From: Tricholoma matsutake
Lineage: Eukaryota; Basidiomycota; Agaricomycetes; Agaricales; Tricholomataceae
Length of the DNA stretch: 64,000 bases
NCBI GenBank assembly: GCA_026075535.2
Contig: AP026538.1
Span: 13,152,337 to 13,216,336, forward strand
Direction of reading: 5' to 3'
The translations under genes and the position numbers were made by a program. Shown here piece by piece: positions 54,813 through 64,000 of the stretch. Numbering within the stretch: the first letter of the stretch is position 1; each line of letters opens with the position of its first letter. Below the pieces are notes generated by a model. The model saw nothing but the letters and a program-made list of their open reading frames with translations, was not told the DNA's origin and ran no database searches.

Positions 54813-54982
54813 CACAAATATATTTTGTAGGCACTTTGACAACTTAAGACTTGAAATTTGACTATCCATTAGGGTATATACTCTAAGTTGAGCATCTGGA
54901 GTAACCAGAATCTGGTCGGAATAACCAGAATAACTGGACTCCGACTGGAATAGGTGGGGGAGGGTAAATTACAGAGAGCTAT

Positions 54983-55385
54983 ATACATGAGTGGGAATGG
55001 TGTTGCACAAGATAAGAAGGGAGGGAAGAGGGAGAAGTGAGAGAGTGACCAGAGAGGTTAACCTGTACTGAGCATGTACATGCTCTACAGTCACCAGAGT
55101 GTATGTAGATAGTTGGAGGGGTGTATATAGGAGTTGGGAATGAGGTTGGGAGGGCTGGGGGTGAGGTGTTGTATGTCAATGCACCTGTATGGGGAGGGGG
55201 AGAGGCTATCACTTACCTGCACTCCTAAGAGGATAGGATAGTTATAGTAAATGATGTGATGTGCCCACTAAAAGCTCTAGAGTGGTCAGGATAGACAGAA
55301 AAGACAATGAGGAGTGAGGAGGAGGTATACTAATTCTGGAACCCAATCATTTGCTTTCTTTGATTCCTAGGTCTGATATAAAAAT
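54983..55385. other. No recognisable feature
   Basis: G-rich on the plus strand (GGGAAGAGGGAGAAG), without domain or terminal repeat. Confidence 0.5.
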
Positions 55386-55390
55386 GAAAT

Positions 55391-55598
55391 TGTTGAACTC
55401 TGAAGACTTGATAATAGTATAACAGACTTATTATTGTGTTTATCTACAACAACTATTTATACAAGTGTTTGATGTGTGGATCAATAATCATAATCAGTAA
55501 TTATAATGTCCCACTACTAATAATCTGTGTGCACATCATTACTACTATATTTGGAGTCAGTGTCAGTGTCGCCTAATGCTACAACTGCTTATTCAACA
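55391..55598 (-). mobile_element. LTR (3' in element sense) of copia copy 2
   Basis: 208 bp, TGTTGAACTCTG...TTATTCAACA, with terminal inverted TGTTGAA/TTCAACA. TSD GAAAT precedes it (55386-55390). Confidence 0.93.
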
Positions 55599-55609
55599 CT
55601 CCCCCTTGA

Positions 55610-58497
55610 CACCTATGCCATACCTATGCGCTTGACAAGATCCTTGTGTTTTGGTCTTGGCAGTGCCTTGGTGAATATGTCTGCTAGGTTGTCATCCGTT
55701 GCACAGTACTGAATGTTGATCTCATGAGAGATTAGTTTCTCATGTATGAAATGATGCTGAATGTCGATATGTTCTGTGCAGCTGTGGTTAATGGCATTAT
55801 TTGAGTTAATGGCATTATTTGAGTAGTCAATTGTGCCTTGGTTATCTACATTGAGTTTGGTGGGTCCAGAGTATGGGATGCCAAGTTTGGACGTGAGCAT
55901 TCACAGCCATAGAACCTGGTGCATTGCTAGGCCTTCTGCAATGTATTTGGCTTCCATTGATGATCATGCCACCATTGGCTGCTTCTTTGATTCCCACAAG
56001 ATTGGGCTGCCTGCCATCTGGAAGCAGTATTCAGAAATCGATTTTTGATCATTGATGTTTGATCCTCAATCAGGATCTGAATAACCAATGGGTTTGACTT
56101 CTCCCCTTTTTTGGTAGACAATACCAAGATTGTGAGTGCCATTAAGATATCAAAACATGTGTTTGACGGCAGTCCAATGAGTAGGTCCAGGATTACTCAT
56201 GAATTGGCTGAGTGTCTGTACCACAAATGAGAAGTCATGTGCCAATTGCCGCATACATGAGTGATCCGATCGCACTGCAATATTTGGGGATATTGTGGTG
56301 CTTGTCATCAGGTGTTTTGATCAGTTTGATATTGGAGTCCAATGGTGTGCTGACAGGGTGCGAATCTGCCATTCCAAATTTCTCCAGGACCTTCTGGATA
56401 TACTGATGCTGCATGATTTTGAGGGTACCAGCCTCCATATCCCTTTCCAAGTCCAATCCCACGATCTGCTTTGCCTCCCCCAGGTCTGTGATTGTGAAGA
56501 ATTTTGATAGCTTGGCTTTCATTCCCATGATGGCATCGATGTCTGATCTAAGGATGGTCATGTCATCAATGTGTACCAAAGTGACGATCAGATCTTGATC
56601 AGTATGCCTGATATAGATGAATTGATCAGAGAAGAGCCACATGAGATTCATCTGCAGGAAGGTCTGGTTCTGTTCATCATTCCAAGCTCGGCCAGCCTGT
56701 TTTAGCCCATAGAGAGGCCGTAATAACTGTAGAACTGGGAGCACATGCTGATGCAGGATTGCGGATGCATGTTCTACCAGCATTCAGTTTAATTGTTTGG
56801 CAATTCCATTCTGGGAAGGTGAGGGAGGGGAGGTGGCATCCCATTGTATTCCATTGTCTAGCAGAAATTTCTTGAACTCCTTGCTAAGAAATTCCCCTGC
56901 TCCATCAACATGAAGTTTCTTGAGTTTGAGTTTTGACAAAACTCTTGCTTTGTTAGTGCTTCAGATTTCTGTTTCAAGAAATAGGTCATTGTGTGTTGTG
57001 CCTTGCCATCAGCCATTGTTATGAAATACCAGTCTCCCCCTGGAGCCTGAGTGTGCACTGGTCCCCCAGATCACTAACTGTCAGATCTCCAATCTCTTTG
57101 ATCTCCAACTTGCTTTCTTTGGGAAATGGCCTGACTTGTTGCTTTGTAGTGATGCATGCCTGGCATTGTGAAACTGGTTCCACCATCCTATCCACCTCCA
57201 TTCCCCAAACCATTTCCTTTTCTTTGAGCATTTTTACTGAACCCACGTTCAGATGCCCAAAATGTTTATGCCATTCATCCCATGTTCCCCCATGTTTGGC
57301 GGCATATGCTTGGTCATGTTTGGCAATACCTTTGATGTTCATATCAAATAATTGGTTCATGACTCAGCCTTACATGATGATTGCTCTGTTGGGTGATCAG
57401 AATCTGATGCCTGGTGCCATGAATAAAACAGCTACCCCAGCCTCGAGCATGCGGAAAATTGAAATGAGATTGAATGGTGCATCAGGGGCATGTGCTACAT
57501 CCTTGAGAGTGATTCTAGAAAATTTTCCTCCCACGGTGCATTCCAGCTATTGAGCCTCATGTGCCTTTCCAAATCCGGAAATCTGGTGTTCAGGGGTAGG
57601 GGTGTAGTCAATAAAAATTTCTTGGTTTCGAGCAATGTGAGATGTGCATGCTGAATCAGCTAACCAAGAGTCTGGTAAGACAGCCAGTGTTACATCCTTC
57701 CCAACCTTCCCATAGAATGCGAATTTGTCATTAGCCACTGCATTTGCATCTGTCATGCCCTTCTGCTTTCCTCCCGATCTCCACTTTCCCAATTTGGATT
57801 TCTTCTTACATTGCTGCCCTATGTCCCCCTTTTCTCCATATTTGAAGCATGCGACATTGGGATTGTACCTCCTTTTCCCATGCTTGCCTATTAAGGCCAT
57901 ATTGTTGGTGTTATGCATGTTAATCCATCAATCATGTTCGAGGATGTGCACAATCAGTTTTGGGGTGTCTGTTAAGGCTGTTGTGTCAATAGAGGCAATA
58001 TAATTGTTCCAGGCTTCAGGAAGTGAGCTTAGCAGAATAATAGAAAATTCTTCCCCATCAATTTTCTGTCCCAGGTTGTGCAGCTCCTCCTGGTAGCCAT
58101 GGAACGTCCTAATGTGTTCCTCGATGGGTGTCAATTCTTCACATTGAGCCCGAAATAACTTTCATCATGCCAACACTAGCCTGAGTGCCCCTTGCATTTC
58201 CAATCATGACTTCAGTGTGTCCCATGCTTCCTTCGACATTGTCAAACTTGCGACATATACCAACATTTTGTTGGCCACCCTTAATCAGATTGTGGATAGT
58301 GCCATCCTATCCTTCTTTACCCATGCCACTTTTGCTGCCTCATCTGATGGCCAAATAGTTGATCCATCGACATATTCCCACAAATCTTGTCCTGTCAAGA
58401 TATCTATCATTTTGATCTTCCATACAGTGTAATTCTTGGCTCCTGTCAAGGGTTCGATCTGGTAAAAGTTTGTGTGCGTGTTTGATGCATCTGTCAT
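55610..58497 (-). pseudogene. pol: Ty1/copia gag-pol, copy 2, with internal deletion
   Basis: On the minus strand from 58497: gag (MTDASNTHTNFYQIEPLTG; KMIDILTGQDLWEYVDGS), zinc knuckle CFKYGEKGDIGQQC (second Cys is Tyr), protease WLADSACTSHIA, pre-integrase zinc finger (HKHFGHLNVGS, CQACITTK), and an integrase remnant ending DATSPPSPSQNG near 56810. The frame then jumps to the end of reverse transcriptase: LLRPLYGLKQAGRAW, VHIDDMTIL (catalytic DD kept), FFTITDLGEAKQIVGLDLE. RNase H follows (KLNVDNQGTIDYSNNA, HIDIQHHFIHEKL, DNLADIFTKALPRPKH) to about 55613. The part between integrase core and RT palm is missing. An exact TTATTTGAGTTAATGGCA duplication near 55797-55830 adds residues in RNase H. 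Confidence 0.88.
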
Positions 58498-58505
58498 TTT
58501 AAAAA

Positions 58506-58516
58506 GTGGCGCAGTG
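58506..58516 (-). promoter_or_regulatory. Possible second tRNA-iMet pairing box
   Basis: The plus strand reads GTGGCGCAGTG, matching the D-arm region of eukaryotic initiator tRNA as I recall it. In the element's RNA it would be complementary to that arm, 39 bases downstream of the primer-binding site and just before the gag ATG. Confidence 0.4.
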
Positions 58517-58555
58517 TGTTAAGAGTGAGTATACACAAAAATTCAGTTAAGCTCA

Positions 58556-58567
58556 GGGCCCATAACC
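58556..58567 (-). promoter_or_regulatory. Primer-binding site, half tRNA-iMet type
   Basis: GGGCCCATAACC abuts the 5' LTR. It equals the anticodon-stem/loop part of initiator methionine tRNA, the primer type described for Drosophila copia, where a tRNA half molecule is used. Confidence 0.75.
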
Positions 58568-58769
58568 TGTTGAACTCTGAAGACATAATAGTATAATGGA
58601 CTTATTATTGTGTTTATCTACAACAACTATTTATACAAGTGTTTGATGCATTGATCGGTAATCAATCGGTAATTATAATGTCCCACTATTAATAATCTGT
58701 GTGCAATCATTACTACTATATTTGGAGTCGGTGTCAGTGTTGCCTAATGCTACAACCACTTATTCAACA
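58568..58769 (-). mobile_element. LTR (5' in element sense) of copia copy 2
   Basis: 202 bp, TGTTGAACTCTG...TTATTCAACA, TSD GAAAT at 58770-58774. It is shorter than its partner by small indels (GATGTGTGGATCAATAATCA compared with GATGCATTGATCGGTAATC). Confidence 0.93.
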
Positions 58770-58774
58770 GAAAT

Positions 58775-59044
58775 GAAGGTTAGTAGAGATTATGGCAGGG
58801 GGATAAGGTTCTGGCTCACCAGGGCATGGGTTTAGTGTTGTGATGGCTTGGCTTGGCCTGAAAGCTGCAGCTAAGGCTTGGCTTTGAGGGGCTCAGGCTT
58901 TTGAAAATCCAAGCCTGAGCTGTGAAGATGGTTTCAGGCTGGCTTGGGTCAGCCTTGGCCCAAGCCATGGCTCATTGGGGTACACAAGGGTGTTGTGATA
59001 GTGGGCATAGTGGTTTGTAGCAGGGGACACAGGTGCAACCACAA
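58775..59044. other. GGCTTGG-rich noncoding DNA
   Basis: Repeated GGCTTGG/CCAAGCC words around 58846-58975 form weak inverted repeats (GATGGCTTGGCTTGGCC; GGCCCAAGCCATGG). No gene. Confidence 0.5.
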
Positions 59045-59248
59045 GTTTTTATGAGTCCTTATGTTTACATAAGAAAGACTCATTCTTAGATCCTGGATCC
59101 GCCAAAAAAATCAGCACAAACAAAAAAATCAGTGCTGTTTTACCCATGGTCAGTAATTCGAAGCAACCATTAGTGACTTTTGAAACCGCGAGACATAAAA
59201 TTAGCCAAGACGCAGATTTTAGATATAAAAGGCAACTCCCGGAATAGG

Positions 59249-59440
59249 CTACACTTGTAACTGGTGATCATTTCTGGATCGACTACCCTTTGTGCTTGCT
59301 ACCTGCAGTTCAACTGCAGGTAATGCGATTGACATTAGATGACCCTTGGCTGCCCTCTCATGCGCTGGCTCTAGGCTGTGATGGCCTATCCTATGCCATA
59401 GATGGAGGTTGTCAGTTGCTGTCTTGAACACCTGCTTGCT
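59249..59440 (-). pseudogene. Small copia pre-integrase fragment
   Basis: Minus-strand frame with NLHLWHRIGHHSLEPAHE and KGHLMSIALPAVELQ resembles the GAG pre-integrase block (LWHRRLGH...). Only about 60 residues remain. A CTGCAGTTCAACTGCAG palindrome lies in it. Confidence 0.45.
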
Positions 59441-59624
59441 CTCTAATCACCAGTTCTCTAACCACCACCAGGATGTTATCAGCAGTTCAACTGTCAATAA
59501 CATTCTGATCGACTACCTTTGTTCTCTGACACTCTTTTTTTTTTGTCCACAACAATAGTGCTACCTGCAGTTCATCTGCAGTTAATGTCTTTGTTCATTC
59601 TCACTTAACTACTCATTCCACTTC

Positions 59625-59735
59625 AGAAAGCGCACCCTAAATCAACATGTGACATTTTAACTCGACATGCAACGGGGGGGGTTGCATGTCAAGTTAAAAT
59701 GTCACGTGTTGATTTAGGGTATGCTTTTTTTAGCA
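59625..59735. repeat. Long palindrome in L, copy 2
   Basis: AAAGCGCACCCTAAATCAAC, ATGTGACATTTTAACTCGAC and ATGCAAC on the left pair with their inverse on the right around a run of eight or more G. Arm length is about 50 bases. Confidence 0.85.
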
Positions 59736-61135
59736 CATCTACAATGAAAGTCTTGTATCTCACTCATTTCTTGTCCGATTAGGTTCATTTAACCACAGAT
59801 GGGAAAGTACATCATTGGCCAGCCATCGGGAGAGTATTTGGCATTGTTTGGTATTGTTGTCATGGCTACATATATCTCCTTCAGTTTTCATCTGATTTAA
59901 CTTGCAAATGAAAAGTATGCTGTTGGTCTATCATTGGGAAATATTTACAAGTATTTGGGATTGTTTGTTTATAGATCAAAAAGATCAACATAACTATATC
60001 AGAGCCAGTTTTTACTCAATTGAGTTTATCTAACTTTTGGAAGGGTATGTAACTTGGACACTTTACCCTGTGCTGACAAAAGTTGCTTGCTAGATTATCA
60101 AAATATTGTATCTTGCTCAATTCTTGGCTGATTTCTTTTATTTAACTTGGAATGAGAAGATACATTATTGGCCAATCATTGGGAGGGTGTTTGGCATTGT
60201 TTGGCATTGTTGTCATGGCTAAATATAGTATCTCCTTCAGTTCTCATCCATTTTGGATGATTTAACTTGCAAGATAAAAAGTATACTGTCAGTCTATTAT
60301 TAAAAGATACTTACAATATTTGGCATTATTTGTTCATATATCAAAAAATCAAAAAGATGAATGTCAGAGCTGGTTTTAACTCAATTGAGTTTATTTAACT
60401 TCTAGAAGGGTGTAGCTTGGGCACTTTACACTGACAAAGGTTGTTTATCTTTAATTGTTAAATCATCTAAATACTGTATCTTGCCCATTTCTTGGCTGAT
60501 GTGTTTTATTCAACTTGGAATAAGAAGATACACTATTGGCCCATCATTGGCCAATCATCAGAAGAGTATTTGGTATTGTTTGACCTTGTTGTCATGCCTA
60601 AATATAGTATCTCTTTTAGTTTTTATCCATTTTGGATGATTTAACTTGAAAATAAAAAGATACTGTCGGTCTATCCTTAAAGGATATTTACAGATGTTTG
60701 CTATTATTTGTTAAGATATCAAGCAGATCAAAAAGACTATATCAGAGTCAGTTCTAATTCAATTGAGTTTAACTTGTAGAAGGGTATGTAGCTTGGGCAT
60801 TTTATACTATGTTGACAAAATTGTTTATCTTTATTTGTTAAATTATCAAAATGCTGTATCTTGGTCAATTCTTGGCCAATTTGTTTTATTTCACTTGGAA
60901 TAAGAAGATACATTATTAGTGTTTTAAGGTTCGGTTCGGTCCGGTTTTTCGACCCCTAAGAGGGTTAACCGGGACCGTAACTGGTCTAGACCATTACCCT
61001 AAGTCATATGGACCATAACTGAACCGATGAAGACCAGTCCTCATCGGTTTGGTTACCCGGTTTAGACTGGTTTCAACCAGTTTTACGAGCTAAATACATT
61101 CTAATATATAGTAAATAAAACTATTTAACAATCAC

Positions 61136-61250
61136 ACCCTGCGAGCAGATGCTCGCAGCGGTGGGGTATTGCTAAGAGAATAGAAAAAGAAAAAGAGTTA
61201 GAAAGAAAAAGAAACAGCCCACCGTCTCACGTTTGTAGTGAGGGTGGGGT
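61136..61250 (-). repeat. H1 palindrome and H3 hairpin
   Basis: CTGCGAGCAGATGCTCGCAG at 61139-61158 and CCCACCGTCTCACG with GTGAGGGTGGGG at 61218-61250. Confidence 0.65.
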
Positions 61251-61254
61251 CATT

Positions 61255-61545
61255 GTGTCGTCCCAGCCATTTGTCATCCACGCATTTATCATCCCTGCCA
61301 TTTGTCATCCCTGCATTTGTTGTCCCTGCCATTAGTCGTCCCCGTGTTCATTGTCCCTGCCATTCATTGTCCCTGCCATGTGTTGTCCCCATGTTCGTTG
61401 TCCCCATCATTCATCATCCCTGTGTTGTCCATCCCTGTCATCCCCACTGTTTGTTGTCCCCATTGTCCCTGTCATTCGTCGTCCCCATGGTTTGTTGTCC
61501 CCACCCTTTGTTGTCCCCGCTATTCACTGTCCCCCATTTGTGGTG
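61255..61545 (+). repeat. TCGTCCCYGCCATT-type minisatellite
   Basis: About 20 diverged units of roughly 14-16 bp (CATTTGTCATCCCTGC, CATTCGTCGTCCCCATG). The open frames across it are repeat products. Confidence 0.85.
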
Positions 61546-61572
61546 GTTGTAATTGTCCAGGAAAGGGCCTGT

Positions 61573-61690
61573 TGCCACCCTGCGAGCAGAGCCTCACAGT
61601 GGCAGCATAGGGTGCTGGCGTCTGTGGTTGTCATAGTCCAGAAACAGGCCCTTTGCTGCCCTGCAAGCAGAGGCTCACAGCGGCAGTGCA
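61573..61690 (-). repeat. Two H1 palindromes
   Basis: CCTGCGAGCAGAGCCTCACAG (about 61578) and CCTGCAAGCAGAGGCTCACAG (about 61661), each followed by a CGGCAG-like block. Confidence 0.6.
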
Positions 61691-61766
61691 GGGCTTGCAT
61701 TGGGTGCCTGTATGGCTTTTGTGTGTCGTTCAGCAGTGGGCAATGTCATTCTCAAGATGCAGAAAC

Positions 61767-61866
61767 CTACAAATGAAGAAATCAATTGGTTAGAAAAAAA
61801 AAAGAAATCAACTAAAAACAAACATACCTGAGGGCCCAAACAACGTTAGTTTGTCATTTGGGCCCC
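61767..61866 (-). other. Intron module M10
   Basis: On the minus strand, GGGGCCCAAATGACAAAC pairs with GTTGTTTGGGCCC and is followed by a 61 bp intron at 61767-61827: GTATGT, T-rich tract, TTCTAACC and TTTGTAG. Confidence 0.62.
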
Positions 61867-63185
61867 TTGTTTTGTGCTTGTTGGTTTGTGCATGGGGCCA
61901 GGATGGTGATGAAGCATCGAGAAGGCGGATGAGAGAAGGAGGGAAGGATGAATTGGCAGAAAGAATGTGTATGCATGTCGTCGATCACTCGTTCCGGCAA
62001 TTGCCAGATAGTGATTGACAGAGTGAGCACATTGAATTCAACAACCCCGGGGCCTCCTCCACTGTTGCCAATGGTGAAAATACTGTTGAGACATGTGGGG
62101 CAGTATTGTATTAATCTACTACAACTTAAATTTCATTTTTCTGTGGAGTATTGCCAATGAATGAGAACTCAAGTCAAACTCAAGTCAAATTCAAGTTGAT
62201 CAAGTCTGTAAATCAATGCATTTTGGAGTATATCTGGCCACAACCCTTCAACATCACGTTAAACACTCAACTACTTATTCCAGGGCATACTGATACACTC
62301 TGTGATTCATTTCCAAGCCTTTAAACTATTTTCTGACATGTATTAAGCTCACAAGTGGCAAACATGTGAGAAATAACAACTTGCCATTTTCACTCTGAAA
62401 TCTATTCTATATTCTTGGGGGAATCTAGAACTGCATGGCTTTTTAAATTTGACTCATTGGAAGATAAGTTATAGATGTAAAACTATCAAATTTTCATTTG
62501 CCCTGTTACTCACTTTCTTTCCTATCAAATAATATTTTGACTGTTGGGAGGTGAGGTTTGGACCATAAATATAATTTACTACATGTTTACAAGGCCCTAC
62601 TTATTTCTGGTGCTCGATGTGCAGCAAAGTGACATCTGTGTGCCCAGCATCATATTGTCCAGCATTTGCCGGACTGAGCAATTGTGCACACGTGATTCTT
62701 GGAAAATGGTGCCACTTTTATTTTTTGGGCACAAACACGACCACATGGTCCGTGCATGGCCACAAGGTATATAAACCCTCACCAAATGACTTCTTTTTCC
62801 CCGGGCTTGTCCCATTTCATTTTATAATGGCAGTATTAGTAATATTTACACTAGTTTATTATATATTATCTACATTAGTTTACTTTACTGTAGTTTAAGT
62901 AGTCTGAATGCTAAAAGACCAGTTTAAACTGGTTTAAACTGGTTTTATAATGGTTTTCGAATGTTTTCAAAACAAGTTAACTGTTAACCAAACTGCGGTT
63001 TCAGTTCCTCATTTTTTCAGAAAAATGGACCGGACCGATGCATGGACTGAACCTTGAAACACTATACATTATTGGCCCATTCATTGAGATCATATTTGGT
63101 GTTGTTTGGCATTGTTTGTGGTATCTCAGTTAGTTCTTCTTTAATCCAACTGATTTAACCTGCAAATAAAATATATACTGTTTGC

Positions 63186-63501
63186 ATGGAGTGGGTTACT
63201 TAGTCACCGCTACTTTTGGAGAGTGGCTAAATTGGGTTGGCCCTGGTCATGAAAATTCAAGCAGGTGGTCAGAATAGCTGCGACCCTTTGCAACCATATA
63301 TTGAGCAATATAAGTATGATGCAATGATCAGTGGTGCTCAGAAAAAAGTAGGGAGAATGTAAAATTGAATATTTGTGTACATATTCTCAATGCCTCATCC
63401 TTTGAAACATTGGAAAGATGCTGTTGCATGAGCACATAGTGGAAAGTCCAAGTGTGTGGATGAAGATACCAACAGTGATGAGAGTTCTTCTGGGGTGCTG
63501 T
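63186..63501. other. No recognisable feature
   Basis: Unique-looking DNA outside L copy 2, with no domain. Confidence 0.4.
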
Positions 63502-64000
63502 TAGTGTTTTAAGGTTCAGTCTGGTCTGGTTTTTCGACCCCTAAGAGGGTTAACCAGTCTAGACCAGTACCCCAAGTCAGTTGGACCATAACCAAACTGA
63601 TTAGGACCAGTCCTAATTGGTTCAGTCTACAGGTTTTTGACTCTAAATAAATTGTAGTATATATAGTGTTTAAGGGTCTGGTTTGGTCCAGTTTTTTGAC
63701 CCCAAGGGTGGTCAACCATGGACCGGAACCAGTCCAAACTGATGTCTAAAGTAGCAAGACCACAACCAAATAGGCTAAATTATATTACATAGTAAATAAA
63801 ACTGATTCTATTTACATCCTGTGAGCAGTTGCTCACAGCGGTGTTGCTAAAAGACTGAAAGAAAAAGAATGAGATAATAAAAATAGCACTGTCTTGCTTT
63901 TGTAGGGGTCATTGTCCTGTGCCATTGAAACCCCTGTGATGAGGCATGGACATCTTTTTCAGCAAATTTCAATCAAATATCATGAGAAATGACATTAAAA
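63502..64000 (+). mobile_element. Two nested hAT-like left ends running off the window
   Basis: TAGTGTTTTAAGGTTCAGTC begins at 63502, and a second end, TAGTGTTTAAGGGTCTGG, begins at 63664 inside the first. An H1 palindrome CTGTGAGCAGTTGCTCACAG lies at about 63820. The right ends are beyond the window. Confidence 0.7.

Larger units (their letters stand above)
53029..54974. mobile_element. Complete C-rich-TIR hAT-like element
   Basis: 1946 bp. The left end is GAGTACTCTACACTCCCCC and the right end, inverted, is CTGTAATTTACCCTCCCCC; both continue CACCTATTC and GGTTGGA/AGTCGGAG. TSD AGAGCTAT is exact (53021-53028 and 54975-54982). Order: tRNA-like module on the minus strand, degenerate intron module M9, five H1 palindromes, five H3 hairpins, tRNA-like module on the plus strand. 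No transposase. This is the reference layout for the family of 4365-24038. Confidence 0.85.
60917..63064. mobile_element. hAT-like element, TAGTGTTTTAAGG ends, in L copy 2
   Basis: 2148 bp. Left end TAGTGTTTTAAGGTTCGG, right end GAACCTTGAAACACTA; TSD TACATTAT exact (60909-60916 and 63065-63072). Inside: H1 at about 61138-61162, H3 at about 61217-61250, a GTCCC minisatellite, two more H1 copies and M10. The right third (61930-62900) is AT-rich without a recognisable gene. Confidence 0.9.
59045..63185. mobile_element. Repeat L, copy 2 (inverted), truncated, carrying a hAT-like element
   Basis: Inverse complement of the L copy at 25297-31404. The inner end TATGAGTCCTTATGTTT is near 59046; GGTAAAACAG, CGCAGATTTT and TTTTTAGCACATCTACAATG blocks follow, then the diverged internal repeats. 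It contains the empty sites for both the Harbinger element and the 236 bp MITE. Homology to copy 1 ends near 63185 (TATGCA region), so about 1 kb of the outer part is missing. Confidence 0.7.

Overview
The window looks like heterochromatic, transposon-packed DNA of a basidiomycete fungus, most likely an Agaricomycete. I infer this from three things: Plavaka and KDZ (CxC5/CxC6) transposase families, which are characteristic of mushroom-forming fungi; chromodomain Ty3/gypsy elements; and very short introns (45-80 bp) with GTAAGT, CTAAC and YAG signals. I found no convincing single-copy host gene. Almost everything can be assigned to mobile elements inserted into one another, and many insertions are bounded by target-site duplications (TSDs) readable in the sequence.

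Layout. 0.2-3.8 kb: a Ty1/copia relic (minus strand) broken by a hAT-like element, which holds a second hAT-like element (1519-2975, TSD ATCATACC). 4365-24038: one hAT-like element with C-rich ends, swollen by nested insertions. It contains another hAT-like element (5419-8013, with a solo LTR inside) and a chromodomain gypsy element A (9122-23188), which in turn contains a younger chromodomain gypsy element B (13616-21065, TSD AGGAA). The host of the C-rich element is an unidentified minus-strand reading frame, found on both sides. 24.8-32.8 kb: a Plavaka transposase gene split by a noncoding repeat 'L', which was itself hit by a small MITE and by a complete PIF/Harbinger element (27349-30790, TSD ATT). 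35.5-44.7 kb: a KDZ-type transposon region with a CxC5/CxC6 gene (split by a solo LTR), a minus-strand cysteine-cluster gene, and a C-terminal exon lying between the arms of a 4.4 kb foldback made of minisatellite arms. 46.9-49.9 kb: hairpin-rich noncoding DNA. 50.1-51.7 kb: a copia fragment. 53029-54974: a complete small C-rich hAT-like element (TSD AGAGCTAT). 55391-58769: copia with both LTRs (TSD GAAAT) and an internal deletion. 59.05-63.2 kb: a second, inverted copy of L carrying a hAT-like element (60917-63064, TSD TACATTAT). The window ends in two more nested hAT-like left ends.

The strongest candidate for something undescribed is a shared noncoding cassette. At least four hAT-like element types with different terminal repeats carry the same parts: (M) a GGGCCCAA/TTGGGCCC hairpin placed directly before a well-formed 55-70 bp spliceosomal intron, about ten copies; (H1) a GAGCA-NN-TGCTC palindrome followed by GGGTGG, more than twenty copies; and (H3) CCCTC/GAGGG hairpins. 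In splice sense, M usually comes before H1 and H3. In the C-rich family each terminus also has an outward-facing tRNA-like A-box/B-box module. This suggests spliced, structured, noncoding transcripts carried by nonautonomous DNA transposons.

Many reading frames carry stops that fit C-to-T change (CAG to TAG, CGA to TGA), as expected of methylated or RIP-like repeat DNA. The order of insertion can be read directly: the C-rich hAT element is oldest, then gypsy A, then gypsy B.
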